64,000 bases of DNA. It comes from Streptomyces sp. NBC_01723. GTDB lineage: Bacteria; Actinomycetota; Actinomycetes; Streptomycetales; Streptomycetaceae. Position 1 is the stretch's first letter. Each line of letters begins with the position of its first letter. The DNA lies in contig NZ_CP109171.1 of assembly GCF_036246005.1 (NCBI RefSeq), positions 434,001 to 498,000 of the forward strand, written 5' to 3'. Shown here one piece after another: positions 1 to 8,930 of this stretch. The notes below the pieces were generated by a model. That model had not been told where the DNA came from, searched no databases, and worked only from the letters and a program-made list of their open reading frames with translations. Both the position numbers and the translations under genes were made by a program.

Positions 1-390
1 CTGACCAGGCAGCAGCCCCTGGTGCTCGGCCTGTTCCGCATCGTCCTGGGTCTGCTGTTCACCAGTGAGGGCGCCGCGACGGTCTTCGGGCTGCTGGACC
101 GGCCGGCCAGTCCCGTGGGCGACTGGCCGTTCTGGTACGCCGGGGTGATCGAGCTGGTGACCGGCGCCCTCGTCCTCGTCGGCGTGGCCACGCGCGGCGC
201 GGCGTTCATCGGCTCGGGGATCATGGCGTTCGCCTACTTCACCGAGCACCAGCAGGACGGGCTCTTCCCGCTCCAGAACGGCGGGCTGCCCCCGGCGCTG
301 TTCTGCTGGGGCTTCCTGCTGCTGGTCTTCTTCGGGCCGGGTGCCCTGTCCCTGTCAGGGCGAGGTGGTCGTCGCCCCGGCGGCGCCTGA
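1..390 (+). CDS. DoxX-family membrane protein (5' partial)
   Basis: The reading frame is open from the first base, so the gene probably starts upstream of the window; a GTG at 22 is the first internal start. About 122 residues are visible, with four hydrophobic stretches and the early GLLF..EG pattern seen in DoxX-like proteins. DoxX proteins are small four-helix membrane proteins linked to redox or thiol stress in some bacteria; the specific role here is unknown. The last 36 bases overlap a convergent small gene. The family call is fairly sure, the function is not. Confidence 0.7.
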   Translation: MTRQQPLVLGLFRIVLGLLFTSEGAATVFGLLDRPASPVGDWPFWYAGVIELVTGALVLVGVATRGAAFIGSGIMAFAYFTEHQQDGLFPLQNGGLPPALFCWGFLLLVFFGPGALSLSGRGGRRPGGA

Positions 391-501
391 GGCGTCGTCC
401 TCCGGGGCCGCCGGGGGCGGGAAGATCAGGTCCTCGAGCGCGTCCGCGGCGAAGAGGAAGGCCATCATCACGACCGGTAGGAGAAGCGCGAGCAGAATCA
501 C
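355..501 (-). CDS. Small single-pass membrane protein (48 aa)
   Basis: A GTG start at 501 lies just after a strong GGGAGG ribosome site, which decides the start over the longer upstream frame. The product opens with one hydrophobic helix (VILLALLLPVVMMAFLF) followed by an acidic, proline- and alanine-rich tail. It resembles the many tiny uncharacterised membrane proteins of streptomycetes. It overlaps the end of the DoxX gene convergently. No function can be assigned; the strong ribosome site and sensible topology are the main support. Confidence 0.55.
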   Translation of the reverse strand: MILLALLLPVVMMAFLFAADALEDLIFPPPAAPEDDASGAAGATTTSP

Positions 502-612
502 AGAACCTCCCGGTAGGTCGGTCTGTGGGCTTCGTGGCCCGGCTACCAGGATGACCCCGAATGGCGGAACGCGCACGGCGGGGCCGGGGCCACGGCGACC
601 GCGATCTATTTC

Positions 613-624
613 GAACGTACGTTC
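613..624. promoter_or_regulatory. Perfect 12-bp palindrome in intergenic DNA
   Basis: GAACGTACGTTC is a perfect inverted repeat inside the 264-bp gap between the small membrane gene and the STAS gene. It may be an operator. Nothing else recognisable was seen in this gap. Confidence 0.3.
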
Positions 625-765
625 CGAGGGTGGCCGGAGCCCCTGCTCGCACACCGCACCGTGACCCTCACCTGCACCTCAGGTGATCCTTTGGCCAGCC
701 GTTCATGCATATGCAGAACGAATGTGCGGCGCAACCTCTGCCCACGGCATCGCCGTTGGGTGCGT

Positions 766-1110
766 ATGGAACCTCCGATCGAGATCAACTACAGCGATGT
801 CGGCGGCTGGACCGTCGTGGAGATCCGCGGTGAGGTCGACGTGTACACCGTGCCCACGATCAAGCAGCACATGATCGAGCGGCTCGCGGACGGACTCCGC
901 CGGTTCGTCATCGACCTGCGCGGGGTGGCGTTCATCGACTCCATGGGCCTGGGCGTCCTGGTCGGCACCCTCAAACGGGTCCAGGCCGTCCGCGGCGAGC
1001 TGAAACTGGTCATCACCGACGCCCACACCAAGCAGCTCTTCGCGCTGACCGGGCTGCGCCACGCCTTCCCCATCTACGACTCGGTGTACCAGGCGAGGCG
1101 TACGTCATGA
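766..1110 (+). CDS. STAS-domain anti-sigma-factor antagonist
   Basis: This 114-residue protein is a single STAS domain of the RsbV/SpoIIAA/BldG type. Such proteins bind anti-sigma kinases and release the sigma factor, switching partners according to serine phosphorylation. The signature FIDSMGLGVLVG is present, with the phosphorylatable Ser at about residue 59. The ATG at 766 gives the normal family length; the open frame runs back to 661 but lacks family sequence. No kinase or sigma gene is adjacent. A SpoIIE-type phosphatase at 49.8 kb is a possible but unproven partner. Confidence 0.85.
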   Translation: MEPPIEINYSDVGGWTVVEIRGEVDVYTVPTIKQHMIERLADGLRRFVIDLRGVAFIDSMGLGVLVGTLKRVQAVRGELKLVITDAHTKQLFALTGLRHAFPIYDSVYQARRTS

Positions 1111-1122
1111 CCGGATGTCTTC

Positions 1123-1151
1123 TTGACGGTGGACTCCCCCGGCCCCATATT
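1123..1151 (+). promoter_or_regulatory. Candidate sigma70-type promoter for the GH89 gene
   Basis: TTGACG at 1123-1128 and CATATT at 1146-1151 are separated by 17 bp, close to the HrdB-type consensus. The GTG start of the GH89 gene follows 38 bp downstream. Confidence 0.5.
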
Positions 1152-1189
1152 CACCAGCATCCCCTCGACAACCCCCACAGAGGTGACCT

Positions 1190-3412
1190 GTGAGAGGCCT
1201 CAGACCCTGGGCTGCCGTCCACGCAGCCACCGCCCTCCTCCTTCTCACCACGGCTCTCACCCCCGGCACCTCATCCGCGGCCTCCTCCCCACCGGGCGGG
1301 CCCGCCTTCGCCACGCACCCCGCCAGGGCGGCCCTCGCCCGCCTGCTCCCCCGCCACGTCTCGCAGTTCAGCCTGGTCCCGGCGGCCCGCCCCGCGTCGG
1401 GCGACTACTTCAGCGTCTTTGGCAGAGCTGGCCATGTGCGCGTCCGGGGCACCAGCCCGGCGGTGATCCTCAGCGGCGTCAACTGGTACCTCAAGCACAC
1501 GGCGAAGGTGGACCTCGGGTGGCCCGGGCGGAGTACGGCGAAGCTGCCGCGCACTCTCCCGGCGCCCACCGGGACCGTCCACCGGCAGGCGTCGGTGCCG
1601 CACCGCTTCGCGCTCAACGACACCGACGACGGCTACTCCGGCGCCTACCGCGACTGGGCCTCGTACGAACGGCAGATCGACCTGCTCGCCCTGCACGGGG
1701 TGAACGAGGTCTTCGTGCAGATGGGCGCCGACGCCGTCTACCACGAGACGTTCCAGGAGTTCGGGTACTCCGGGAAGGAGCTGAGGTCCTGGATCCCCGG
1801 CCCGGCGCACCAGCCGTGGTGGCTGATGCAGAACATGTCCGGATTCGCCGGTCCGGTCTCCGAGCGGCTCCTCCAGGACCGTGCCGACCTCGGGCGCCGG
1901 ATCGCGGACCGGCTGCGACAGCTCGGCATGACCCCGGTGCTGCCCGGCTACTTCGGCACGGTGCCCCCGGGATTCACGGAACGGAACCCCACCGGGCCGG
2001 TCGTCCCGCAGGGCGAGTGGGTCGGCTTCCAGCGACCCGACTGGCTGGATCCGCGCAGCGAGGTCTTCCGCCGGGTCGCCGCCTCCTTCTACCGCCACCA
2101 GCGTGAGCTGTTCGGCGACTCGTCGATGTTCAAGATGGACCTGCTGCACGAGGGCGGCCGACCGGGGAACGTGCCGGTCGGGGACGCCGCCCGTGCGGTG
2201 ATGGACGCTCTGCAGACCGCCCGTCCCGGTGCCGTCTGGACCCTGATCGGCTGGCAGAGGAACCCTTCGCCGGAGATCATCGACGCCGTCGACAAGAGCA
2301 GGCTGCTCATCGTCGACGGGCTGTCCGACCGCTACGACGGGCTCGACCGGGAGACCACCTGGCACGGCGCGCCCTACGCCTTCGGCACCATCCCCAACTT
2401 CGGCGGCCACACCACCATCGGCGCCAACACTTCCGTCTGGGCGGAGCGATTCGACCACTGGCGCACCAAGCCCGGCAGCACCCTCGCGGGCATCGCCTAC
2501 CTGCCCGAGGGCACCGGCGGCAACCCGGTCGCCTACGAGCTGTTCACCGAACTGGCCTGGCGGACGGCCCCGGTGGACCAGCGGGCCTGGTTCGCCGCCT
2601 ATGCGTCACGCCGCTACGGCGGCCCCGACCCGCACGCGGCCCGCGCCTGGGAGCTGCTGCGCACGGGCCCGTACAGCACGCCCTCCGGCACCTGGAGCGA
2701 GTCGCAGGACAGCCTGTTCACCGCCCGTCCCCGGCTCAACGCGACCACGGCGGCCAGCTGGAGCCCCGGCGCGATGCGCTACGACCCGGCCACCGTGCGG
2801 GAGGCGCTGGCCGAGTTGCTGCAGGTCGCGCCAGCGCTGCGGGCGACCGACGCGTACCGCTTCGACCTGGTGGACGTCGCCCGTCAGGCGCTGGCCAACC
2901 GGAGCCGGTCCCTGCTCCCGGAGATCAGGACGGCCTACGACGCCAAGGACCTGTCCCGCTTCCGTGCGCTGGCCGCGGAGTGGAAGGGCGACCTGGCACT
3001 CCTCGACCGGCTGCTGGCGACCGACACCCGGTTCCTCCTCGGGCCTTGGCTGGAGGACGCCAAGTCCTGGGGCCGTACGCCGGCCGAGCGGGCCGCCGCC
3101 GAGTTCGACGCCCGTTCGATCCTCACCACCTGGGGGCACCGCTCCGGCAGCGACACCGGCGGGCTGCGGGACTACGCCAACCGGGAGTGGTCGGGGCTGG
3201 TCCGCGACTTCTACGCGATGCGGTGGACGACGTACCTCGACTCCCTCGAGACGGCGCTGGTCACCGGCCGCCCTCCGGCCGCCATCGACTGGTTCGCGCT
3301 GGAGAACACCTGGAACCAGGAGCGCGACCGCTACCCCGTCCATCCCTCGGGCGACCCCGTGGCCTCGGCCACCGCGGTCCTCGCCGCCCTGCCCGCCGCC
3401 GCGGGCGGCTGA
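1190..3412 (+). CDS. Secreted alpha-N-acetylglucosaminidase (GH89)
   Basis: The 740-residue product matches the layout of GH89 enzymes (human NAGLU and bacterial relatives), which remove terminal alpha-linked GlcNAc. A signal peptide ending near AASS (about residue 32) is followed by the N-terminal alpha/beta domain, the central catalytic domain (motifs LNDTDDGYSGAYRDW, GVNEVFVQMGADAVYHETF, QNMSGFAGPV, MDLLHEGG) and the C-terminal helical domain. The GTG at 1190 follows a GAGGTG ribosome site. A glycerophosphodiesterase gene follows after 49 bp and may share the transcript. The enzyme is probably exported to release GlcNAc from glycans; the natural substrate is not known. Confidence 0.88.
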   Translation: MRGLRPWAAVHAATALLLLTTALTPGTSSAASSPPGGPAFATHPARAALARLLPRHVSQFSLVPAARPASGDYFSVFGRAGHVRVRGTSPAVILSGVNWYLKHTAKVDLGWPGRSTAKLPRTLPAPTGTVHRQASVPHRFALNDTDDGYSGAYRDWASYERQIDLLALHGVNEVFVQMGADAVYHETFQEFGYSGKELRSWIPGPAHQPWWLMQNMSGFAGPVSERLLQDRADLGRRIADRLRQLGMTPVLPGYFGTVPPGFTERNPTGPVVPQGEWVGFQRPDWLDPRSEVFRRVAASFYRHQRELFGDSSMFKMDLLHEGGRPGNVPVGDAARAVMDALQTARPGAVWTLIGWQRNPSPEIIDAVDKSRLLIVDGLSDRYDGLDRETTWHGAPYAFGTIPNFGGHTTIGANTSVWAERFDHWRTKPGSTLAGIAYLPEGTGGNPVAYELFTELAWRTAPVDQRAWFAAYASRRYGGPDPHAARAWELLRTGPYSTPSGTWSESQDSLFTARPRLNATTAASWSPGAMRYDPATVREALAELLQVAPALRATDAYRFDLVDVARQALANRSRSLLPEIRTAYDAKDLSRFRALAAEWKGDLALLDRLLATDTRFLLGPWLEDAKSWGRTPAERAAAEFDARSILTTWGHRSGSDTGGLRDYANREWSGLVRDFYAMRWTTYLDSLETALVTGRPPAAIDWFALENTWNQERDRYPVHPSGDPVASATAVLAALPAAAGG

Positions 3413-3461
3413 CGGCACGTCACGAACAGTCCCGCACCGAGCTACGAGGGAAGGACCGCGC

Positions 3462-4343
3462 ATGCGCTTCACCGTGCTCTCGGAACCGGACGGCAGACGC
3501 TCGGCCAGACGTGCGGGTGTCGTCGTGGCCGCACTGGGCGGTCTGGCCCTGGCCCTGACGACGACCACCGCGCACGCCGCGCCCGGCGCCCCGGACGCCA
3601 TCGCCCACCGCGGCTCCTCCGGCATGGCACCCGAGAACACCGCCGCCGCCATCGACCTGGCCGTCACCCAACGCGCCGACCACGTCGAAATCGACGTCCA
3701 GCAAACCAAGGACGGCAAACTCGTCAACTTCCATGACTGCACCATGGAACGCACCACCAACATCGAAGACCTCTACCCCGACCGCCCCCGCTACCGCGTC
3801 TCCGACTTCACCTGGAACGAACTCCGCCGCCTCGACGCAGGCTCCTGGTTCCACACCAAATACACCGGCGAACCCCTCATCACCGTCGACGACGTCATCC
3901 GCCACATCGACCACACCCGCACCGGACTCCTCGCCGAAATCAGCCCCTGCGGCCACTACACCGACATCGCCACCGACCTCGCCGACCACCTCCACACCAA
4001 ACCCGCCTACGTCCGCCGCGCCCTCGCCCGCCACCAACTCGCCGTCCAGTCCTTCCAGACCGACGACGCCCGGCAATTCCACACCCGCATGCCCGACATA
4101 CCCATCGGCATCCTCGACGCCGACCGCCCCACCGACACCGAACTCCAGCAACTCAGCGGGTGGGCCGACCAGATCAACCCCCAGCACACCGTCACCGACC
4201 AGACCCTCGTCGACCGCATCCACGAACTCGGCATGGACATCAACGTCTGGACCGTCGACGAACCCGGCGCCATCCGCAAAATGACCGGCCTCGGCGTCGA
4301 CGGCATCATCACCGACTACCCCCAGACCCTCACCCAGCGCTGA
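3462..4343 (+). CDS. Secreted glycerophosphodiester phosphodiesterase (copy A)
   Basis: A 293-residue GDPD-family enzyme that cleaves glycerophosphodiesters to glycerol-3-phosphate and an alcohol. A signal peptide ending at AHA-AP precedes the catalytic TIM barrel. Family motifs are visible: HRGSSGMAPENT, EIDVQQTKDG, NFHDCTMERTT and the terminal GIITDYP. The ATG at 3462 follows GAGGGAAGG. The start region differs from copy B at 29607, but from the signal-peptide core to the stop the DNA is almost identical. Codon use is unlike the neighbours: Glu is nearly always GAA and Lys often AAA, although third positions are otherwise C-rich. Confidence 0.9.
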   Translation: MRFTVLSEPDGRRSARRAGVVVAALGGLALALTTTTAHAAPGAPDAIAHRGSSGMAPENTAAAIDLAVTQRADHVEIDVQQTKDGKLVNFHDCTMERTTNIEDLYPDRPRYRVSDFTWNELRRLDAGSWFHTKYTGEPLITVDDVIRHIDHTRTGLLAEISPCGHYTDIATDLADHLHTKPAYVRRALARHQLAVQSFQTDDARQFHTRMPDIPIGILDADRPTDTELQQLSGWADQINPQHTVTDQTLVDRIHELGMDINVWTVDEPGAIRKMTGLGVDGIITDYPQTLTQR

Positions 4344-4344
4344 G
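3540..4344 (+). repeat. Long near-identical repeat, copy A
   Basis: This segment matches 29658-30462 at a constant offset of 26,118 bp. By eye only two base differences are seen (3589 C/A and 3734 T/C) in about 805 bp. Similarity falls off sharply in the signal-peptide region and ends one base past the stop codon. No transposase or flanking target duplication is visible. Confidence 0.9.
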
Positions 4345-7269
4345 TCAGGGCCGGGTCGCCCGGTCCAGTTCGATCAGGACGGAGTGGTACGCGCGTCCCG
4401 TCGCCCGGTCCATGCCGATCTCGCACATCCGGTTGGCGGACAGGTGGGCGTCGTAGGCGCGCGAGGTGACCTCGGCGGCCTCCTTCTCCGTCGCGGACGC
4501 CGTCAGCTCCTTGTGCAGCATGCCCCGGTCACCGGCGAAGGCGCAGCATCCGGCGTCGTCCGGGACGACGACCTCGTCGGCGACCGCCTCGGCGACCTCG
4601 CGCAGTTGATCGACGTCGCCGAGGTGCTGCATCGAGCAGGTGGGGTGCAGTACCGCCGAGCGGGCGGTGCGCCGGATCGTGAGCCCGGGCAGGAGTTCCT
4701 CGGCGGCCCAGACGACGGAGTCGACCACCGTGAGGTGCCGGTGCAGTTCCCGGTTGGCCTCGGTGAGGTAGGGGACGACCTCGTCGGCGATGCCCAGGGT
4801 GCAGGAGGAGGCGTCGACTACCAGCGGGAGCCTTCCGCCGTCGGTCCAGGCCCAGGCGGCCTCGACGACGCGGTTGGCCATCACGGTGTTGGCGTCCTCG
4901 TAGCCCTTGGAGTGCCAGATCGTCGAACAGCAGGTGCCGGCGACGTCGTCCGGGATCCAGACCGGCTTGCCGGCGCGGTCCGAGACGTCGACCACGGCCT
5001 GCTGGAGCGAAGGGCTGTCGTCGCTCCCGGCGCCGCCGAAGATGCGGTTGACGCAGGCGGGGTAGTAGACGGCCCTCGCGTCCGCCTTCGCGGTGCGGGG
5101 CACGGCGCGAGTGGCGGCGCCGGGGATCTCCGGCAGCCATTCGGGCACCAGGTCGGGGCGTACCGCCTTGCGGGCGAGGCCGGTGGCGGCCGTCAGCAGC
5201 CGGTCGGCGATCCGGTCGGCCGCGCCCACCGCCAGGCGCGCCGACGCCTCGACGGCCTTGAACCGCCTCGCGGTGAGCGCGGCGATCCGCTCCTCGCGGG
5301 GGGAGTGCCGCTGGTGCCGGAAGTCCTTCATCATGGCGCCGGTGTCGATGCCGACGGGGCAGGCGATCCGGCAGGTGGAGTCGCCCGCGCAGGTGTCGAC
5401 GGCGTCGTAGCCGTAGGAGGCGAGGAGTTGTTCCTCCACCGGTGAGCCGTCCGGCTGGCGCATCATCTCCCGGCGCAGCACGATCCGCTGGCGTGGCGTG
5501 GTCGTCAGGTCGTGGCTGGGGCAGGTGGGTTCGCAGAAGCCGCACTCGATGCAGGGGTCGGCGACGGCCTCGATGCCGGGGATCGTCTTGAGGCCGCGCA
5601 GGTGGGCCCTGGGGTCCCGGTCCAGGACGATCCGGGGCGCCAGGACGCCGTCGGGGTCGACGAGTCGCTTCGTGCGCCACATCAGCTCGGTCGCCCTCGG
5701 GCCCCACTCCAGCTCCAGGAACGGGGCGATGTTGCGTCCGGTGGCGTGCTCGGCCTTCAGCGACCCGTCGAAACGCTCCACGGTCATCCGGCAGAAGTCG
5801 TCCATGAAGGCGGCGTACCGGTCGACGTCGGACGCCTTCGACGCGTCGAAGGCGAGCAGGAAGTGCAGGTTGCCGTGGGCGGCGTGACCGGCGACGGCCG
5901 CGTCGAAGCCGTGGCCGTCCTGGAGCCGGAGCAGGGCCTCGCAGGCGTCGGCCAGCCGGGACGGCGGGACCGCGAAGTCCTCCGTGATCAGCGTGGTGCC
6001 CGCCGGCCGGGAGCCGCCGACCGCGGTGACGAATGCCTTGCGGGCCTTCCAGTACCCCGAGATGACCTTGGCGTCGCGGGTGAACCCGTTGGTCACGGAG
6101 GGGACGGGGGCGACGAGGCTCAGCCGCTCCAGGACGTCGGCCGCCGCCCGTTCGTACGCCTCCTGACCCGCCTCGTCCGGTGCCCGGAACTCCACCAGCA
6201 GCGCGGCGGTCTCGCGCGGCAGTCCTGCCCAGTCCGCCGGCACGCCCTGCACGCTGACCGAGGCGCGCAGGGTGTTGCCGTCCATCAGCTCGACGGCCAG
6301 GGCCCCGGCCTCGTTGAAGAGGGGCACGGCCGCCGCAGCGGCGGTCAGCGAGGGGAAGAAGAGCAGGCCGCTGGTGACCCGGCGGTCCAGCGGCAGGGTG
6401 TCGAAGACGACGTCGGAGATGAACCCGAAGGTGCCCTGGGAGCCGACCATCAGACCGCGCAGGATCTCCACGGGCGTGGTGCCGTCCAGGAAGGCGTCGA
6501 GCCGGTAGCCGTTGGTGTTCTTGATCTCGTACTTGGCCCGGATCCGGTCGGTGAGTGCCGCGTCCGCCTCGATCTCCGCCTTGAGGGCCAGCAGACCCGC
6601 GCACAGGTCCGGCTCGGTGCGGGCCAGCTTCGCGTCCGCGTCCGGGTCGGCCGTGTCGACGACGGTGCCGCTCGGCAGCACGAAGGTCAGCGAGGCGAGG
6701 GTGCGGTACGAGTTGCGGGTGGTGCCCGCGGTCATGCCGGAGGCGTTGTTGGCCACGACCCCGCCGACGGTGCAGGCGATGGCGCTGGCCGGGTCGGGGC
6801 CCAGGACCCTGCCGTACCGGGCGAGGGTCGCGTTGGCCCGCATGACGGTGGTGCCGGGCCGGATGCGGGCCCGCGCGCCGTCGTCCAGGACCTGCACGCC
6901 GGTGAAGTGGCGGCGGACGTCGACGAGGATGTCCTCGCCCTGGGCCTGGCCGTTCAGGCTGGTGCCGGCGGCGCGGAAGACGAGGTCGCGGCCGTGGGAG
7001 CGCGCGTACCCCATGATCGCGGAGATGTCCTCGGTGGTCTCGGGCAGGACGACGACCTGCGGGACGAACCGGTACGGGCTGGCGTCGGAGGCGTACTTGA
7101 CCAGGTCGGAGACCTTCCAGCGGACCTTCTCCGGACCGAGCAGTGCGGTCAGCTCCGCGCGGAGCCGCTCGGGCGTGCCCGAGGCACCCCGGTCGGGGAC
7201 CCGGTCGGCCGCGGCGGCGCGGGCCGATCCCGGGCGGAGGCTGTCCGGCTTGGGCTCCAGCAGGGGCAT
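4345..7269 (-). CDS. FAD-linked and 4Fe-4S 2-hydroxyacid dehydrogenase (GlcD-GlcF fusion type)
   Basis: A 974-residue fusion of an FAD-binding PCMH/GlcD-type oxidase half with a GlcF-like iron-sulfur half. It resembles YdiJ and Dld-type dehydrogenases that oxidise D-lactate or D-2-hydroxyglutarate. The FAD domain covers about 60-290 (FRAAGTSLNGQAQG, GVVANNASGM). Ferredoxin-like clusters follow at about 572 (CIECGFCEPTCP) and about 640 (CAGDSTCRIACP). Near the C-terminus are cysteine-rich CCG-type segments (PACVNR, HPTCSMQ, DAGCCAFAGD). The ATG at 7269 is preferred over GTG 7287 because GGGAG lies 9 bp upstream. A hairpin separates it from the RidA operon. Substrate is not determined. Confidence 0.88.
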   Translation of the reverse strand: MPLLEPKPDSLRPGSARAAAADRVPDRGASGTPERLRAELTALLGPEKVRWKVSDLVKYASDASPYRFVPQVVVLPETTEDISAIMGYARSHGRDLVFRAAGTSLNGQAQGEDILVDVRRHFTGVQVLDDGARARIRPGTTVMRANATLARYGRVLGPDPASAIACTVGGVVANNASGMTAGTTRNSYRTLASLTFVLPSGTVVDTADPDADAKLARTEPDLCAGLLALKAEIEADAALTDRIRAKYEIKNTNGYRLDAFLDGTTPVEILRGLMVGSQGTFGFISDVVFDTLPLDRRVTSGLLFFPSLTAAAAAVPLFNEAGALAVELMDGNTLRASVSVQGVPADWAGLPRETAALLVEFRAPDEAGQEAYERAAADVLERLSLVAPVPSVTNGFTRDAKVISGYWKARKAFVTAVGGSRPAGTTLITEDFAVPPSRLADACEALLRLQDGHGFDAAVAGHAAHGNLHFLLAFDASKASDVDRYAAFMDDFCRMTVERFDGSLKAEHATGRNIAPFLELEWGPRATELMWRTKRLVDPDGVLAPRIVLDRDPRAHLRGLKTIPGIEAVADPCIECGFCEPTCPSHDLTTTPRQRIVLRREMMRQPDGSPVEEQLLASYGYDAVDTCAGDSTCRIACPVGIDTGAMMKDFRHQRHSPREERIAALTARRFKAVEASARLAVGAADRIADRLLTAATGLARKAVRPDLVPEWLPEIPGAATRAVPRTAKADARAVYYPACVNRIFGGAGSDDSPSLQQAVVDVSDRAGKPVWIPDDVAGTCCSTIWHSKGYEDANTVMANRVVEAAWAWTDGGRLPLVVDASSCTLGIADEVVPYLTEANRELHRHLTVVDSVVWAAEELLPGLTIRRTARSAVLHPTCSMQHLGDVDQLREVAEAVADEVVVPDDAGCCAFAGDRGMLHKELTASATEKEAAEVTSRAYDAHLSANRMCEIGMDRATGRAYHSVLIELDRATRP

Positions 7270-7300
7270 GACGTTCGTCTCCCACACGGTCTCGGTCGGT

Positions 7301-7310
7301 GCTGATCAGC
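7301..7310. promoter_or_regulatory. 10-bp palindrome upstream of the FAD oxidoreductase
   Basis: GCTGATCAGC lies between the RidA-operon hairpin and the start of the oxidoreductase gene, where that gene's promoter should be. It could be an operator, but palindromes this short arise by chance. Confidence 0.2.
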
Positions 7311-7325
7311 GTACGACTGCGAAGG

Positions 7326-7361
7326 GCTCGCGTGCCCCGGGGTGCGCCGGGGCACGCGAGC
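7326..7361 (-). terminator. Hairpin terminator after the RidA operon
   Basis: Perfect 15-bp arms (GCTCGCGTGCCCCGG and its complement) flank a 6-nt loop, 12 bp past the RidA stop codon. There is no long T run, as is common in this group. It makes the FAD oxidoreductase a separate transcription unit. Confidence 0.75.
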
Positions 7362-7373
7362 GCGGATGGGTGG

Positions 7374-7781
7374 TCACCCGGGCGTGTGGGGGCCGGGCAG
7401 GACGGCCACCACGTCGATCTCCACGAGGATGTTCATGAGGTCCGACCCGACGGTGGTGCGCACCGGGCACGGCTCGTCGAAGAACTCGCGGTAGGCGGCG
7501 TCATACGCGGCGAAGTCCCGCTTCAGGTGTTGCAGGTGCGTGGTCACCTTCACGACGTCCCGCAGGGAGAGCCCCTCCTCGGCGAGGACCGCGCGGACGT
7601 TGCGCAGCACCTGCGCGGTCTGTGCGCCGACGCCTTCGGGCACCTCGCCGGTGGCCGGGTCCTGCGGGCCGAACCCGGCCGTGAACAGGAGTCCGCCCGC
7701 CACCACGCCCTGCGCGTACGCACCCGCCGGCCGGGGAGCCCCGGTCGTGCGCACGGCTCGTTTCCCGGTCCGCCCGCTCAT
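7374..7781 (-). CDS. RidA/YjgF-family protein
   Basis: A 135-residue RidA-like protein. RidA enzymes hydrolyse reactive enamine/imine intermediates to ketoacids. The sequence has the fold pattern (QGVVAGGLLFTAGFGPQDPATGE and LRNVRAVLAEEGL segments), and a conserved-type arginine in CPVRTTVG near the C-terminus. The ATG overlaps the stop of the enolase gene (ATGA at 7778-7781), so the two are translationally coupled. It is the last gene of the creatininase-enolase-RidA operon, which hints that an imine or amide intermediate arises in the pathway. Confidence 0.82.
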   Translation of the reverse strand: MSGRTGKRAVRTTGAPRPAGAYAQGVVAGGLLFTAGFGPQDPATGEVPEGVGAQTAQVLRNVRAVLAEEGLSLRDVVKVTTHLQHLKRDFAAYDAAYREFFDEPCPVRTTVGSDLMNILVEIDVVAVLPGPHTPG

Positions 7782-8905
7782 CCGGTGAGGTCTCCGTCCC
7801 GCTCGTTGACCCCGGCGTAGTGGCGGAGCTTGTCCTCGTCCACCCGTACACCCAGTCCCGGGCCGGACGGCACCCGCAGCCTGCCCTTCTCCAGGTGCAG
7901 CGGCTCGATGATGTCGTCCGCGTGCAGGTAGTACATGCTGTCGATCGCCCGGGAGAGGACGGGTGTGCTCGACACGACGGCCAGGTGCGCGGCCGTGGCG
8001 ATGCCGAGTTCCCCGCCGCTGTGCAGGTTCATGCCGAGGCCGAAGGTCTCGCAGTGCGCGGCGAGCGCCTTGGTCGCGGCGATGCCGCCCCACTTGTAGA
8101 CGTCACCGTGGATGACGTCCACGGCGTTCAGCCGCATGGCGGGCGCGAAGTCCTCGAAGCGGACGACGCACATGTTGGTGCACAGCGGGATGCGGACCTT
8201 CGCCTTCACCTGGCTCATGCCCTCGATGCCGACGCACGGGTCCTCCAGGTACTCCAGGTCGAGTTCCTCCAGCGCGATCCCGGCGCGCACCGAGTCGGGG
8301 ACGGACCAGGCGGCGTTCGGGTCGACGCGCAGGTTCACCCCGGGCAGCGCCTCGCGGACCGCGCGCAGGATGGCGACGTCGCCCGCGCAGTCCTTGGTGC
8401 CCTTGAGCTTGACGGCGTCGAAGCCGCCCTCGGCGACGACGCGCACGGTGTGCTCCGCCAGGGCCTTGGGCAGGTCCGCCGGCGTGGCGCCCGGCGCGTC
8501 GGCGCGGGTGATGAGCGCGGTGATCGGGACCTCGTCCCGCACGGGGCCGCCCAGCAGGTCGGTGAGGGACTGGCCGGTCGCCTTGCCCATCGCGTCCCAG
8601 CAGGCGACGTCGACGGCGGCGATGGCCGCGTAGCCGAGGTAGCCGTAGAAGAACGGCACCATGTGCTGCTTGCGGTGGAAGCTCTCCAGGGCGAAGGGGC
8701 TGGTCCCGATCAGCTCGGGGGCCAGTTGCCGGACGATCGCGGCGACCGGGGCGCCCCACATCGTCTCGCCCCAGCCCTCGACGCCGTCGTCGGTGCGGAT
8801 GCGGACGACGGTGCGGGTCTCGCCGGTCTTGGTCTCGAACGAACTCGTGAAGGGGTTGACCAGCGGGAGGTTGACGACCCACACGTCCACGTCAGTGATC
8901 TTCAT
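7778..8905 (-). CDS. Enolase-superfamily sugar-acid dehydratase (GlucD-subgroup type)
   Basis: A 375-residue mandelate racemase/muconate lactonising-type enzyme. Visible catalytic features are the K-x-K base pair (AVKLKGTKD), metal ligands in DPNAAW and YLEDPC, the TNMCVV segment typical of glucarate-dehydratase relatives, and a His (NLHSGGELG) plus an Asp (RAIDSMYY) where GlucD has its His-Asp dyad. HSGG replaces the usual HSNN/HSNS, so the substrate may differ from glucarate. The ATG at 8905 follows AAGGAG, favoured over the GTG/ATG six codons earlier. It sits between a creatininase-like gene and ridA. A role in sugar-acid breakdown is inferred. Confidence 0.82.
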   Translation of the reverse strand: MKITDVDVWVVNLPLVNPFTSSFETKTGETRTVVRIRTDDGVEGWGETMWGAPVAAIVRQLAPELIGTSPFALESFHRKQHMVPFFYGYLGYAAIAAVDVACWDAMGKATGQSLTDLLGGPVRDEVPITALITRADAPGATPADLPKALAEHTVRVVAEGGFDAVKLKGTKDCAGDVAILRAVREALPGVNLRVDPNAAWSVPDSVRAGIALEELDLEYLEDPCVGIEGMSQVKAKVRIPLCTNMCVVRFEDFAPAMRLNAVDVIHGDVYKWGGIAATKALAAHCETFGLGMNLHSGGELGIATAAHLAVVSSTPVLSRAIDSMYYLHADDIIEPLHLEKGRLRVPSGPGLGVRVDEDKLRHYAGVNERDGDLTG

Positions 8906-8930
8906 TGCTTCTCCTTGTCGCATGGCTTCA